Assembly (NCBI GenBank): GCA_018240695.1 | Contig: JAFEFH010000017.1 | Coordinates: 1 to 38,188 of the forward strand | Direction: 5' to 3' | Source: Pseudomonadota bacterium | Lineage (GTDB): Bacteria > Pseudomonadota > Alphaproteobacteria > Reyranellales > Reyranellaceae | DNA: 38,188 nucleotides | Translations under genes and position numbers: made by a program | Part shown: in pieces, positions 14,917 through 24,001 of the stretch | Layout: each line of letters starts with the position of its first letter | Numbering within the stretch: position 1 is the stretch's first letter | Notes under the pieces: model-generated | Told to the model about the DNA's origin: nothing | Seen by the model: the letters and a program-made list of their open reading frames with translations, nothing else | The model's database searches: none

Positions 14917-15572
14917 TCTATGTCGACATCGTCTCCGACACGATTTGCCCGTGGTGCTACATCGGCAAGCGCCGCTTCGAGCGCGCGCTCGCGCTCAGCG
15001 GCCGCAACGACGTGGCGCTGTCGTGGCGTCCTTTCCAGCTCAATCCCGACATGCCGCCGGAAGGCATGACGCGCGACGACTATGTGCGCGCCAAGTTCGG
15101 CGGCGGCGACCGGCCGCGCCAGATCTACCAGGCGATCGCCGAGAGCGGCCGCGAGGCCGGCATCGAGTTCCAGTTCTCGAAGATCAAGCGCACGCCCAAC
15201 ACCATCCCCTCGCACCGGCTGGTGCATTGGGCCGCCAAGCAGGAGCGGCAGGACGAGGTCGTGGCCATCCTGTTCCAGGCCTATTTCGAGGAAGGCCTCG
15301 ATATCGGCGACACCAACGTGCTGGTCGACTGCGCCGTGCGCGCCGGCATCGACGGCATTCGCGCCCAGAAATTCCTGATGAGCGACGAGGGCCGCCAGGA
15401 AGTCGTCGCGTCCGACGTCTACGCCCGCCGGCTCGGCATCAACGGCGTGCCCTGCTTCATCGTGAACCGGAAGTACGCGGTTTCGGGCGCGCAGCCGCCG
15501 TCGGCCTTCGTCGAGGTCTTCAATCTCGCCGAGCGCGACGCCGCCACCAGCGCGGCCCAGTCCACGGCCTAG
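14913..15572 (+). CDS. DsbA family oxidoreductase, FrnE-like
   Basis: 219 residues, thioredoxin fold with an inserted helical domain. The N-terminal segment DTICPWCYIGKRRFE carries the CPWC redox pair at 12-15. GVPCFIVNRKYAVSGAQP near the C-terminus contains the cis-proline loop (GVP). No signal peptide is present, so it should act in the cytoplasm like FrnE/2-hydroxychromene-2-carboxylate-isomerase relatives rather than as periplasmic DsbA. ATG 14913 overlaps the MFS stop as ATGA. Its stop shares the palindrome CTAG with the convergent mfd stop. Its role beside an SDR and a transporter is open; a thiol-dependent isomerase step is one possibility. Confidence 0.92.
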   Translation: MIYVDIVSDTICPWCYIGKRRFERALALSGRNDVALSWRPFQLNPDMPPEGMTRDDYVRAKFGGGDRPRQIYQAIAESGREAGIEFQFSKIKRTPNTIPSHRLVHWAAKQERQDEVVAILFQAYFEEGLDIGDTNVLVDCAVRAGIDGIRAQKFLMSDEGRQEVVASDVYARRLGINGVPCFIVNRKYAVSGAQPPSAFVEVFNLAERDAATSAAQSTA

Positions 15573-18500
15573 GCCGCGAGCTTCGCCATCGCGCCGACGA
15601 TGCCGCTCACGCCGGACAGGCGCTGGCGCTCGTCCTTCCAGACCCGCTGCACGATCACGCGCTGATCGGGCCGCACCTTGATCAACGGCGCGTTCTTCTG
15701 GATCCAGCCGATCAGCCGTTCGGGCCGGGCGAACTTGTTCTCGTGGAAACTGAACACGACCGCCTTCTCGCCGGCGTCGATCTTCTCCACGCCCGCCTGT
15801 CGGCAGAGCAGCTTGAGCCCGATCGTCTTCAGCAGGAACTCCGCCTCGGGCGGTGTCGGACCGAAGCGGTCGACCAGCTCGGCGGCGAACGCGTCGATGT
15901 CGGCCTGGTTGGAGAGCGCGCCGAGGCGGCGATAGAGCCCCATGCGCACCGAGAGATCGGCGACGTACTCCTCCGGGATCAGCACGGGAATGCCGAGATT
16001 GATCGTCGGCGACCAGTCGGCCTGCGCGGCTTCCTGCGCCCGGCCGCGCGCCGAGGCGACGGCCTCTTCGAGCAGCTGCTGGTAGAGCTCGATGCCGACC
16101 TCGCGAATGTGGCCCGACTGCTCCTCGCCCAGCAGGTTGCCGGCGCCGCGAATGTCGAGATCGTGGCTCGCGAGCTGGAAGCCGGCGCCCAGCGTGTCGA
16201 GCGTCTGCATGACCTCGAGCCGCTTGGCCGCCGCCTCGCTCAGCGCCTTGCCCGGCGGCACGGTGAGATAGGCGTAGGCGCGGGTCTTGCCGCGGCCGAT
16301 GCGCCCGCGCAGCTGGTAGAGCTGGGCGAGACCGAACATGTCCGCGCGATGGATGATCATGGTGTTGGCGTTGCGGATATCGAGGCCGCTTTCCACGATG
16401 TTGGTCGACAGCAGCACGTCGAACTTGCCGTCGACGAAGTCCTGCATCGTGTTCTCGATCGCCGTCGGCGCCAGCCTTCCGTGCGCCATGGCGAGCCGCA
16501 CCTCCGGCACCAATTCGCGCAGCTGCTCGGCCACGGACGCGAGGTCCTCGACCCGCGGGCAGACATAGAAGCTCTGCCCGCCGCGATACTGTTCACGCAA
16601 CAGCGCCTCGCGGACCGTCACGGCGTCGAACGGCGTCACGAAAGTGCGCACGGCCAGGCGGTCGACCGGCGGCGTCGCGATCAGGCTCATGTCGCGCACG
16701 CCGGTCAGCGCGAGCTGGAGCGTGCGCGGGATCGGCGTCGCCGTCAGCGTCAGGACATGGACGTCGGCGCGCAGCTCCTTCAGCCGCTCCTTGTGGCTGA
16801 CGCCGAAATGCTGCTCCTCGTCGACGATCAGCAGGCCGAGATCCTTGAACTCGATGCTCTTGGCCAGCAACGCGTGCGTGCCGATGATGATATTGACCTC
16901 GCCTTCCTTGAGCGCGGCCTTGGTCTCCTTCGCCTCCTTGGCGCCGACCAGGCGCGACAGGCGGCCGATGCGCACCGGGAAGCCCTTGAAGCGCTCGACG
17001 AACGTGCGGTGATGCTGGCGCGACAACAGCGTCGTGGGACCGATCACGGCGACCTGCTTGCCCGACATCGCCGCCACGAAGGCCGCGCGCAGGGCCACCT
17101 CGGTCTTGCCGAAGCCGACATCGCCGCAGACCAGCCGGTCCATCGGCTTGCCCGAGCCCAGGTCCTCGATCACGTCGGAGATCGCCTGCAACTGGTCGTC
17201 GGTCTCGGCGTACGGGAAGCGCGCGCAGAACTCGTCGTAGAGGCCTTCCGGCAGGTTCATCGTCTCGCCGCGGCGGATCGCGCGCTCGGCGGCGATGTTG
17301 ATCAGCCGGTCCGCCATGTCGGCGATGCGCTGCTTGAGCTTGGCCTTGCGCGACTGCCAGGCGACACCGCCCAGCCGGTCGAGTGCCGCGCCCTCTTCCG
17401 CCGCGCCATAGCGGCTCAGCACGTCGATGTTCTCGACCGGCACGAACAGCTTGTCGCCGCCCTCGTAGGTGAGCCGCAAACAGTCGTGCCGCGCGAACTG
17501 GATCTCGAGCGTCACCAGCCCTTCGTAGCGGCCCACGCCATGCTCGCGGTGCACGACGAGATCGCCCTCGGCCAGCGCCGAGGCCTCGGCGATGAAGCGC
17601 TCCGACGGGCGGCGCTTCTTCTGCGGACGCGACAGGCGGTCGCCGAGAATGTCCTCCTCGCCGATCACCTCCAGCCCGTCGAGCACGAAGCCATGATCGA
17701 GCGGCCACACGGCGATGCCGACCGCGCCCGCAGGCAGCCCACGCGCGATCGCGTTGTCGGCCACCGGAACCGGCGTCGTGGCGCCATGCTCCTGCAGCAG
17801 GGTTTGCAAGCGGGCGGCCGAGCCTTCGGTGAAGCTCGCGATGACGACCCGGCGGCCGGCGGCGTTCGCGGCGGCGATGTGCTCGGCCACCTTGTCGAAC
17901 AGGTTCACGCCCTGCGCCGTGCGCGCCTGCGCGAAGCCCTCGTGGCGGCGGCCGCCGAGGTCGATCGCGTCGGCGGTGCCCGGCGGCGCGTCGAAGGTCG
18001 TGAACTGGCCCACGCTGCGGCCCTCGAGCAGGTGATCCCACTGCGACGGCTTGAGATACATCTGATCCGGCGGCACGGGCTTGTAGTCGGCCGCACCACT
18101 CATGCCGCCTTTCGCGCCGGTCTTGAGCCGGGCATCGTAGTAGTCGGCGATCAGGTCGTAGCGCGCCTCGAAGGCTTCCCGGATCTGGTGATCGGCGGTG
18201 ACGATCGCGTCGGGGCAATAGTCGAGCAGGGTCTCGAGGTGGTCGTGGAACAGCGGCAGCCAGTGTTCCATGCCGACATGGCGCTGGCCGGCAGAGATCG
18301 CTTCGTACAGCAGGTCCTCGCCCGCGACATTGCCGAACAGCGCGCGATAGCCGCCACGGAAGCGTTCGATGCTCTCGGGCGTCAGCAGCACTTCGCTCAC
18401 GGACAGCAGCACGACCTCCTCGCGCTCGCCGGTCGAGAGCTGGGTCATCGGATCGAACGAGCGGATCGATTCCAGGGTGTCACCGAACCAGTCGAGTCGC

Positions 18501-19063
18501 AGCGGCTCGCTGGTGCCCGGCGGGTAGAGATCGACCAAGCCGCCGCGGATCGCGAACTCGCCCGGCTCCATCACCGTGTCGGCGCGGCCATAGCCGTTGG
18601 CGCCGAGGAAGGTCGTGAGTTCCGACACCGCCAGCGTCTGGCCCTTGCGCAGGACGGTCGCCGCATCGGCATAGAGGCTGCGCGGCGGCACCTTCTGAAG
18701 CGCGGCCCCCACCGATGCGAGGACGATGCGCGCGGGCGTGCCCGGCTTCTTCGGCGCCGCGAGCCGCGCCAGGGTCTCGAGCCGCTCGGCCACGATGTCG
18801 GGATGCGGCGACAGCCGGTCGTACGGCAGGCAGTCCCAGGCCGGGAAGACCAGCACCTCGCGGCCCGGCGCGAAGAAGCGCAGGCCGTCTTGCAGCCGCT
18901 CCAACCGCTGGCCATCGCGCGCGACGTGCAGGATGTCCTGGCCGCCGGTCGTGGCCGCGATCTCGGCGAGCGCCAGCGCGTCGGCGCCCTCCGGCAGTCC
19001 GGCGACGGTCCAGCGGCCGGCCTTGCGATGCAGGACGGACAGGCGTTCGGCCAGCGATGCCAC
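15569..19063 (-). CDS. mfd: Transcription-repair coupling factor
   Basis: A large ATP-driven DNA translocase (1164 residues, normal for the family) that removes stalled RNA polymerase from DNA lesions and recruits UvrA. The UvrB-like N-terminal part has the family's segment LVFPAWDCLPYDR-like (VLVFPAWDCLPYDRLSP). The RNA-polymerase-interaction region contains GDLVVHREHGVGRYEGL. The helicase motor follows, with Walker A GDVGFGKTE at about 645-652, DEEQHFGV, TATPIPRTL and RGRIGRG. A C-terminal TRCF domain ends the protein. The GTG start (19063-19061) overlaps the sdhE TAG stop by one base (TAGTG), so translation is probably coupled. It converges on the DsbA-like gene with a 4-base overlap. Confidence 0.97.
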   Translation of the reverse strand: MASLAERLSVLHRKAGRWTVAGLPEGADALALAEIAATTGGQDILHVARDGQRLERLQDGLRFFAPGREVLVFPAWDCLPYDRLSPHPDIVAERLETLARLAAPKKPGTPARIVLASVGAALQKVPPRSLYADAATVLRKGQTLAVSELTTFLGANGYGRADTVMEPGEFAIRGGLVDLYPPGTSEPLRLDWFGDTLESIRSFDPMTQLSTGEREEVVLLSVSEVLLTPESIERFRGGYRALFGNVAGEDLLYEAISAGQRHVGMEHWLPLFHDHLETLLDYCPDAIVTADHQIREAFEARYDLIADYYDARLKTGAKGGMSGAADYKPVPPDQMYLKPSQWDHLLEGRSVGQFTTFDAPPGTADAIDLGGRRHEGFAQARTAQGVNLFDKVAEHIAAANAAGRRVVIASFTEGSAARLQTLLQEHGATTPVPVADNAIARGLPAGAVGIAVWPLDHGFVLDGLEVIGEEDILGDRLSRPQKKRRPSERFIAEASALAEGDLVVHREHGVGRYEGLVTLEIQFARHDCLRLTYEGGDKLFVPVENIDVLSRYGAAEEGAALDRLGGVAWQSRKAKLKQRIADMADRLINIAAERAIRRGETMNLPEGLYDEFCARFPYAETDDQLQAISDVIEDLGSGKPMDRLVCGDVGFGKTEVALRAAFVAAMSGKQVAVIGPTTLLSRQHHRTFVERFKGFPVRIGRLSRLVGAKEAKETKAALKEGEVNIIIGTHALLAKSIEFKDLGLLIVDEEQHFGVSHKERLKELRADVHVLTLTATPIPRTLQLALTGVRDMSLIATPPVDRLAVRTFVTPFDAVTVREALLREQYRGGQSFYVCPRVEDLASVAEQLRELVPEVRLAMAHGRLAPTAIENTMQDFVDGKFDVLLSTNIVESGLDIRNANTMIIHRADMFGLAQLYQLRGRIGRGKTRAYAYLTVPPGKALSEAAAKRLEVMQTLDTLGAGFQLASHDLDIRGAGNLLGEEQSGHIREVGIELYQQLLEEAVASARGRAQEAAQADWSPTINLGIPVLIPEEYVADLSVRMGLYRRLGALSNQADIDAFAAELVDRFGPTPPEAEFLLKTIGLKLLCRQAGVEKIDAGEKAVVFSFHENKFARPERLIGWIQKNAPLIKVRPDQRVIVQRVWKDERQRLSGVSGIVGAMAKLAA

Positions 19064-19332
19064 TAGAACGTCACCCTGAAGGCCATGAGTTTGCGCAGCA
19101 CGGGTGTGTCTTGTTCGGCCGGCGGCGCGCTCTTGCCCGCGACCCAGTCGTAGATGTCGTTGTCGCCGACGCGCAGGAGCTGCTCGTACTGGTCGAGCTC
19201 CGCGGCGCCGAAGTCGGAAATATGGGCGCGCGCGAACTGGCCAAGGAGGATGTCATTCTCCTTGTTGCCGCGGTACACGCTGCGATACAGCAACCGCTTC
19301 CGCCGCGTCTCCAGATCCTGGTCTGCGCTCAT
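19063..19332 (-). CDS. sdhE: FAD assembly factor SdhE (succinate dehydrogenase assembly factor 2)
   Basis: 89 residues. The segment LLYRSVYRGNKENDILL carries the RGxxE-type motif (RGNKE) by which this small helical protein helps attach FAD covalently to the SdhA flavoprotein. The length and the following acidic helices (LDQYEQLL, DNDIYDW) match the family. A GGGGAAA Shine-Dalgarno lies before ATG 19332. It overlaps mfd by one base and is divergent from recG; this recG/sdhE/mfd order is common in alphaproteobacteria. No sdh genes lie in the window. Confidence 0.93.
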   Translation of the reverse strand: MSADQDLETRRKRLLYRSVYRGNKENDILLGQFARAHISDFGAAELDQYEQLLRVGDNDIYDWVAGKSAPPAEQDTPVLRKLMAFRVTF

Positions 19333-19400
19333 CTTTTCCCCAGGTGGAACGAAAAGGGGCGTAGCATATAGGCGGCGACGGTGGCGAAGTCACGTCCAGC

Positions 19401-21482
19401 ATGCGTCCGCAAAGCCTCACTCCTCTTTTCGCCCAGGTCACGTCGCTTCCCGGAATTGGGCCGCGGCTGGGCAAGCTCGTCGAGCGGCTGGCCGGAAGCC
19501 TCGTCCTCGACCTGCTGTGGCACCTGCCCTTCGCCGTGATCGACCGGCGCAACGCGCCCGAGATCGCCCAGGCCAAGGCCGGCGAGATCGCCACGCTGAC
19601 GGTGACCGTCGACGAACATCTCGTGCCGCGCAGTCCGCGCCAGCCCTATCGCGTCTGGTGCAGCGACGAGACCGGCAAGCTCTGCCTCACCTACTTCAAC
19701 GGCCGCGAGGACTATCTCAAGAAGCTGCTGCCGCCGGGCGAGATCCGCGTCGTCAGCGGCAAGATCGAGATCTACCAAGGCGAGGTGCAGATGACGCACC
19801 CAGACCATGTGGTGGCGCTCGACGAGCGCGAGCAGATCCTGCGGGTCGAGCCGGTCTACGGGCTGACCACCGGTCTCACGCAGAAGCCGGTGCAGAAGGC
19901 GATCGCCGCCGCGGTCGGCCTCGCGCCCGACCTGCCCGAATGGCAGGACGCGGCTTACCTGAAGAAGCAGAAATGGTCGGGCTGGAAAGCGGCCCTCGCG
20001 CAGGCGCATGCGCCGGGCGAGCCGTCGGACCTCGAGCCGATGCACCCCGCCCGCGCCCGCCTCGCCTTCGACGAGTTGCTGGCGAGCCAGCTCGCGATCG
20101 CGCTGGTGCGCCATCACAACCGCACGCTCGCGGGTCGCGCCACCAAGGGCGACGGCCATCTCCAGAAGCGCGCGCTCGCGGCGCTGCCGTTCGAGCTGAC
20201 GCCCAGCCAGATCTTCGCCAATGCCGAGATCGCGGCCGACATGGCCAAGGCCGAACGCATGGTCCGCCTGCTCCAGGGCGACGTCGGCAGCGGCAAGACC
20301 TTGGTCGCCTTTCTCGCCATGCTGACCGCCGTCGAAGCGGGCGCGCAGGCCGCGATGATGGCGCCGACCGAGCTTTTGGCGCGCCAGCACTACGCCACGA
20401 TCGCGCCGCTTGCCGAGGCCGCGGGCGTCACGCTCGCGCTGCTGACCGGCCGCGACGGCCAGCGCCAGAAGAAGGCGACCTTGCAGGGACTGGCCGACGG
20501 CACGATCCAGCTCGTGGTCGGCACGCATGCGCTGGTCCAGGAAGACGTCGAGTTCGCCGACTTGGCGCTCGCTGTCGTCGACGAGCAGCATCGCTTCGGC
20601 GTGCACCAGCGCATGGCGCTGTCGTCCAAGGCCGCGGCCGTCGACCTGCTGGTGATGACCGCCACGCCGATCCCGCGCACGTTGATGCTGGCGGCCTACG
20701 GCGATCTCGATGTCTCCAAGCTCACCGAGAAACCCGCCGGACGCCAGCCGATCGACACGCGGACCTTGCCGCTCGAGCGCATCGCCGAGGTCGTCCAGGC
20801 GGCGGGCCGCATGATCGCCACGGGCGCGCGCGTCTACTGGGTGTGCCCGCTGATCGAGGAATCCGAGGACGTTGACCTCGCCAATGCCGAGGAGCGCTTC
20901 CGGATCCTGAACGGGCGCTTCCCCGGCAAGGTCGGGCTGCTGCACGGCCGCCTCAAGGGCGCCGAGCGCGAGGCGACCATGGCGGCCTTCGCGGACGGGC
21001 GGCTGTCGATCCTGGTCGCCACGACCGTGATCGAGGTCGGCGTCGACGTGCCGGCCGCGACCGTGATGATCATCGAGCATGCCGAGCGCTTCGGCCTCGC
21101 CCAGCTCCACCAGCTGCGGGGGCGCGTCGGCCGCGGCAGCGCCAAGTCGACCTGCCTGCTGCTCTACGCGCAGCCGCTGGGAGAGACCGCGAAGGCGCGG
21201 CTGGCGATCATGCGCGAGACCGAGGACGGTTTCCGCATCGCCGAGGAGGACCTGAAGCTGCGCGGCGCCGGCGAGCTGCTCGGCACCCGCCAGAGCGGTC
21301 TGCCCGACATGCGCCTCGCCGATCTCGCGGCCCACGACGAGCTGCTGCAAGCCGCGCGCGACGATGCCCGCCTGATTGTCGACCGCGATCCCGACCTCGA
21401 GTCCGAACGCGGCGCCGCCCTGCGCGCCCTGCTCTACCTGTTCCGCCGCGACGACGCCGTGCGCACCCTGCGCGCGGGATAG
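19401..21482 (+). CDS. recG: ATP-dependent DNA helicase RecG
   Basis: Branch-migration helicase that rescues stalled replication forks; 693 residues, normal length. The N-terminal wedge domain includes TSLPGIGPRLGKLVERL, and the OB fold follows at about 60-150. The motor has Walker A GDVGSGKT at about 294-301, the DEQH box (VVDEQHRFG) at about 393, TATPIPRTL, and QLRGRVGRG (motif VI). No Shine-Dalgarno sequence is obvious before ATG 19401. It is divergent from sdhE-mfd, another transcription/repair motor, and converges on the DUF4139 gene with 8 bases between stops. Confidence 0.97.
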   Translation: MRPQSLTPLFAQVTSLPGIGPRLGKLVERLAGSLVLDLLWHLPFAVIDRRNAPEIAQAKAGEIATLTVTVDEHLVPRSPRQPYRVWCSDETGKLCLTYFNGREDYLKKLLPPGEIRVVSGKIEIYQGEVQMTHPDHVVALDEREQILRVEPVYGLTTGLTQKPVQKAIAAAVGLAPDLPEWQDAAYLKKQKWSGWKAALAQAHAPGEPSDLEPMHPARARLAFDELLASQLAIALVRHHNRTLAGRATKGDGHLQKRALAALPFELTPSQIFANAEIAADMAKAERMVRLLQGDVGSGKTLVAFLAMLTAVEAGAQAAMMAPTELLARQHYATIAPLAEAAGVTLALLTGRDGQRQKKATLQGLADGTIQLVVGTHALVQEDVEFADLALAVVDEQHRFGVHQRMALSSKAAAVDLLVMTATPIPRTLMLAAYGDLDVSKLTEKPAGRQPIDTRTLPLERIAEVVQAAGRMIATGARVYWVCPLIEESEDVDLANAEERFRILNGRFPGKVGLLHGRLKGAEREATMAAFADGRLSILVATTVIEVGVDVPAATVMIIEHAERFGLAQLHQLRGRVGRGSAKSTCLLLYAQPLGETAKARLAIMRETEDGFRIAEEDLKLRGAGELLGTRQSGLPDMRLADLAAHDELLQAARDDARLIVDRDPDLESERGAALRALLYLFRRDDAVRTLRAG

Positions 21483-21490
21483 GTCCTCAC

Positions 21491-23500
21491 TCAGCCGAGC
21501 TTGCCGACGTAGGTGCGCAGCGTCTCGCGGGCGTCGTCGACGGCCTTCTGGGCGTCGGCCTTCTTCTTCGCGAGCGTGTCGAGGTCGTTCTCCTGCTTCT
21601 CGAGCGTCGCGAGGTAGCGCTTCTGGAGGTCGCTGCCGGCCGGCACCTTGGCGATGTTCTCGCGGATGCGGGCCTGCTCGTCGACGATGTGCTTGCGCTC
21701 AGTGTCGACGTCGGTCGACTTGCGCTGCGCCTCGGCGACCGCCTGCTGGAGCTGCAACACGCGCGCAAGCGCATCGCGGGTCTTGGCGTCCAGCGTCGCG
21801 GCGCGCGCATAGACGCCGATCTGGTCGGCCGAGGCGTCGAGCAGCCGCATTTCCTGCGCCCGCGTCTGTTCCTGCGCGACCTCGAAGGTCTGCGTCTGGT
21901 CGGTGGCCGCCAGCTGGAACGGGATGCGATAGTTGCCCTCGCTGATCTCGACGCCCTTCTCGTCGGGCTTCACCAGCGTCCAGCCGCCAAGCCGGCGCTG
22001 CACGACGATCAGCTTGCGCGGCTCCTTGAGCGCGCCCTTCACGCGATAGGTCGTGCCCTGGTGCACGATCAACGAGGAGCGCAGCACGCCGTTCACGATC
22101 GTGCCATTGGCCACGCGTTGCGTTTGCGACGGATCGCGCTCGACCGTGATCTTCTCGTCGAGCGCATAGGGCAGCAGCCGCGTCTCGCCCGTCGGGAAGG
22201 CCGACAGCCGCGCGTCGCCGACATAGGAGACCGCGTTGGCCTTGTCGCGCTCGTAGAGCGTCAGGATTCCTGGCGGCAGGCCGGTGTCGCCGTCGTTGGT
22301 CAGCCTGATCGCGGCCAGCGGGTTACGCGACGCCGTATCGGCCTGATAGAGCGCCAGCCGCTCGGCCGGCACCTGCCGGTCGAGGATCGGAATCGACAAC
22401 GTCTTGCCGTTCACGAGGTCGACAGGCCGCGGGAACTTGAAGGTGACCTGCGTCGCCTCATCGGTCGCCTGCAACGGCTCGGCCGCGGGCGCCGCCGGTG
22501 CGGCCGCGACGTATCCGCCGGCCGCGCGCTCGCGCTGCATGGACGGCGCCATGGCGGGTGCCGGCGCCGGCGGCGATGGAGGTGCCGCCTTGGCCATCAC
22601 GCCGCCGCGGTCGACATTGGGCGTCAGATGGCCGGCGACTTCGACCGGGATCTCGGGACGCGTGACGTAGTAGGCTTCGTAGAGCGCCTGATGGAACGCC
22701 ACCGGCCGGCCGGAGACCAGGGTCAGCTCGACGCCCTTCCAGTCCTGCCCGCTCAGGTTCTCGATGGTGGCCCACCCCTGCAACGCGGCCTTCGGCGCAT
22801 TGGCCGCGGCCGGCAGGGTCATGCGGTACGACGCCTTCCAGACCGGCACCGAGACGAGATAGGCGACGCGCACCGCGCGCTTGCCCTGCCCCTTGGTCGT
22901 GAGCTCGAGCGTGCGCGAGTCGGCGGCGCGGTTGGCCTGCACGGCGCTGAGCGCCTTGGCGACCTTCTCGCGCAACGCCGGATCGGCGAACTGAAGATTC
23001 TCGGCGTCTTCGAGCACGAACTGTTGCAACCCCTGTTCGGTCAGCAAGGTGACGCGCGTGCGCTGCGTCGTGCTGTTGCCGTCCTTCGTCACCGTGGTCT
23101 CGGGTTGGACCGAGATCACCCGGCCCGACATGGCGCGGCTGCCACCGACCGAGACCTGCGCGCCCTTCAACGCCGACAGGAGATCGGCGGGCGACTGCAA
23201 CGACGCCTCGTCGAACGGCATGTCCTTGAAGGTCTGCTTCAGCGGCTCGCGGCCCGGCAGGCTGAGGCCGCCGATGCCGCCCTTGTCGTCGTAGACCACG
23301 AGGCTCTTCAGCACGTCGTCGACCTGGTCGAGCGGCACGGTGAGCTTGAGCGTGGAGTCGTTGTCGACGGTCGCCTCGTACTCGAAGTAGCCGAGGCCGG
23401 CGGACGACAGCATGACCCGCTTCAGCGCCAGCTCCTGCGCGAAGGCGAGGGTCGGAAGGCTGAACAGGCCCAGCAAGGCCACGATCAACAGACGGCGCAT
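21491..23500 (-). CDS. Secreted DUF4139 domain protein with C-terminal coiled coil
   Basis: 669 residues. A signal peptide covers about 1-21 (cleavage near AFA|Q). A beta-rich N-terminal part follows. The segment YLVSVPVWKASYRM is the hallmark of DUF4139. A Pro/Ala/Met-rich low-complexity linker lies at about 305-350, then more DUF4139 beta strands, and a charged coiled coil at about 575-665. Related MuiA-like proteins usually carry the coiled coil in the middle, so this order is unusual. The function is unknown. ATG 23500 has GGGGAG at good spacing; the upstream open frame lies inside sufU and is rejected. It follows sufU by 83 bases, so it may be part of that transcript or separate. Confidence 0.85.
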   Translation of the reverse strand: MRRLLIVALLGLFSLPTLAFAQELALKRVMLSSAGLGYFEYEATVDNDSTLKLTVPLDQVDDVLKSLVVYDDKGGIGGLSLPGREPLKQTFKDMPFDEASLQSPADLLSALKGAQVSVGGSRAMSGRVISVQPETTVTKDGNSTTQRTRVTLLTEQGLQQFVLEDAENLQFADPALREKVAKALSAVQANRAADSRTLELTTKGQGKRAVRVAYLVSVPVWKASYRMTLPAAANAPKAALQGWATIENLSGQDWKGVELTLVSGRPVAFHQALYEAYYVTRPEIPVEVAGHLTPNVDRGGVMAKAAPPSPPAPAPAMAPSMQRERAAGGYVAAAPAAPAAEPLQATDEATQVTFKFPRPVDLVNGKTLSIPILDRQVPAERLALYQADTASRNPLAAIRLTNDGDTGLPPGILTLYERDKANAVSYVGDARLSAFPTGETRLLPYALDEKITVERDPSQTQRVANGTIVNGVLRSSLIVHQGTTYRVKGALKEPRKLIVVQRRLGGWTLVKPDEKGVEISEGNYRIPFQLAATDQTQTFEVAQEQTRAQEMRLLDASADQIGVYARAATLDAKTRDALARVLQLQQAVAEAQRKSTDVDTERKHIVDEQARIRENIAKVPAGSDLQKRYLATLEKQENDLDTLAKKKADAQKAVDDARETLRTYVGKLG

Positions 23501-23517
23501 GAAATCTCCCCGATCAT

Positions 23518-23544
23518 AGTCCGCGCAAAGCCTGAGCGTGGACT
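23518..23544 (-). other. Hairpin in the sufU-DUF4139 gap
   Basis: AGTCCGCGC (23518-23526) and GCGTGGACT (23536-23544) can form a 9-bp stem with one non-Watson-Crick position and a 9-base loop. It lies in the 83-base gap downstream of sufU and just upstream of the Shine-Dalgarno of the next gene. No T run follows on the minus strand, so it is a weak terminator candidate or a leader hairpin. Confidence 0.3.
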
Positions 23545-23583
23545 GTGACACAACCGCGGCGGCGCCGGGGAAAGATTGCGAGC

Positions 23584-23991
23584 TTAGGCCAGCGCGTCCT
23601 TGAGGGCTTCGAGCGGCAGGAGCACGCATTCCTGCCGGGACTTGTGCGCCGCCACCGGCGCAAAGGCAGCGTAAGGCTCGGCCGCCGCACCCTGCTCCCG
23701 GCCGATGGCGCGCTCGGCGTCGTGGCGGATATCGGCGATGCCGGCGGCATCCTTGCCCACCGCCAGCGAGGCGAGCGCCGAGGCGGAGGCCTGGCAGAGC
23801 AGACAGCCGCGCACCTGGTGGCCGATCCCGGTGATCCTGCCCTGCCCGTCCAACGTCACGTCGATGACGACCCGGTCGCCGCACAGGGGATTGTCGCGCC
23901 GCGCGCTCCTGGTCGGTGCGGCGAGCTTGCCGGCGCCGGTCTTGGCCTTGGCCAAGGCCACGATCTTTTCCTGGTACAGCTCGTCGCTCAT
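23584..23991 (-). CDS. sufU: SufU/NifU-type sulfur-transfer or Fe-S scaffold protein
   Basis: 135 residues, IscU-like fold of the SufU subgroup. Conserved elements are DNPLCGDR (Cys37, Asp39), GCLLCQASASAL (Cys63, with an extra Cys66) and QECVLLPLEAL (Cys122). In Gram-positive SufU the matching Cys/Asp set binds zinc and accepts persulfide from SufS. The gene begins 10 bases after sufS ends, the classic pairing. No sufB, sufC or sufD is nearby; the upstream genes instead serve molybdenum cofactor handling. It may therefore act as a sulfur carrier rather than a general Fe-S scaffold, which is inference. It is the last gene of a seven-gene run. Confidence 0.88.
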   Translation of the reverse strand: MSDELYQEKIVALAKAKTGAGKLAAPTRSARRDNPLCGDRVVIDVTLDGQGRITGIGHQVRGCLLCQASASALASLAVGKDAAGIADIRHDAERAIGREQGAAAEPYAAFAPVAAHKSRQECVLLPLEALKDALA

Positions 23992-24001
23992 CGCCCAATA
24001 C

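Noticed and set aside
14945..19066. A very long plus-strand open frame opposite mfd
   Set aside because: It is antisense to a full-length, well-motifed mfd, has Arg/His/Gln-rich low-information composition, and arises from the GC-rich third codon positions of mfd.
21491..23998. A longer DUF4139 protein starting near 23998
   Set aside because: The extension lies in another frame of sufU and precedes the signal peptide; a Shine-Dalgarno and signal sequence support 23500.
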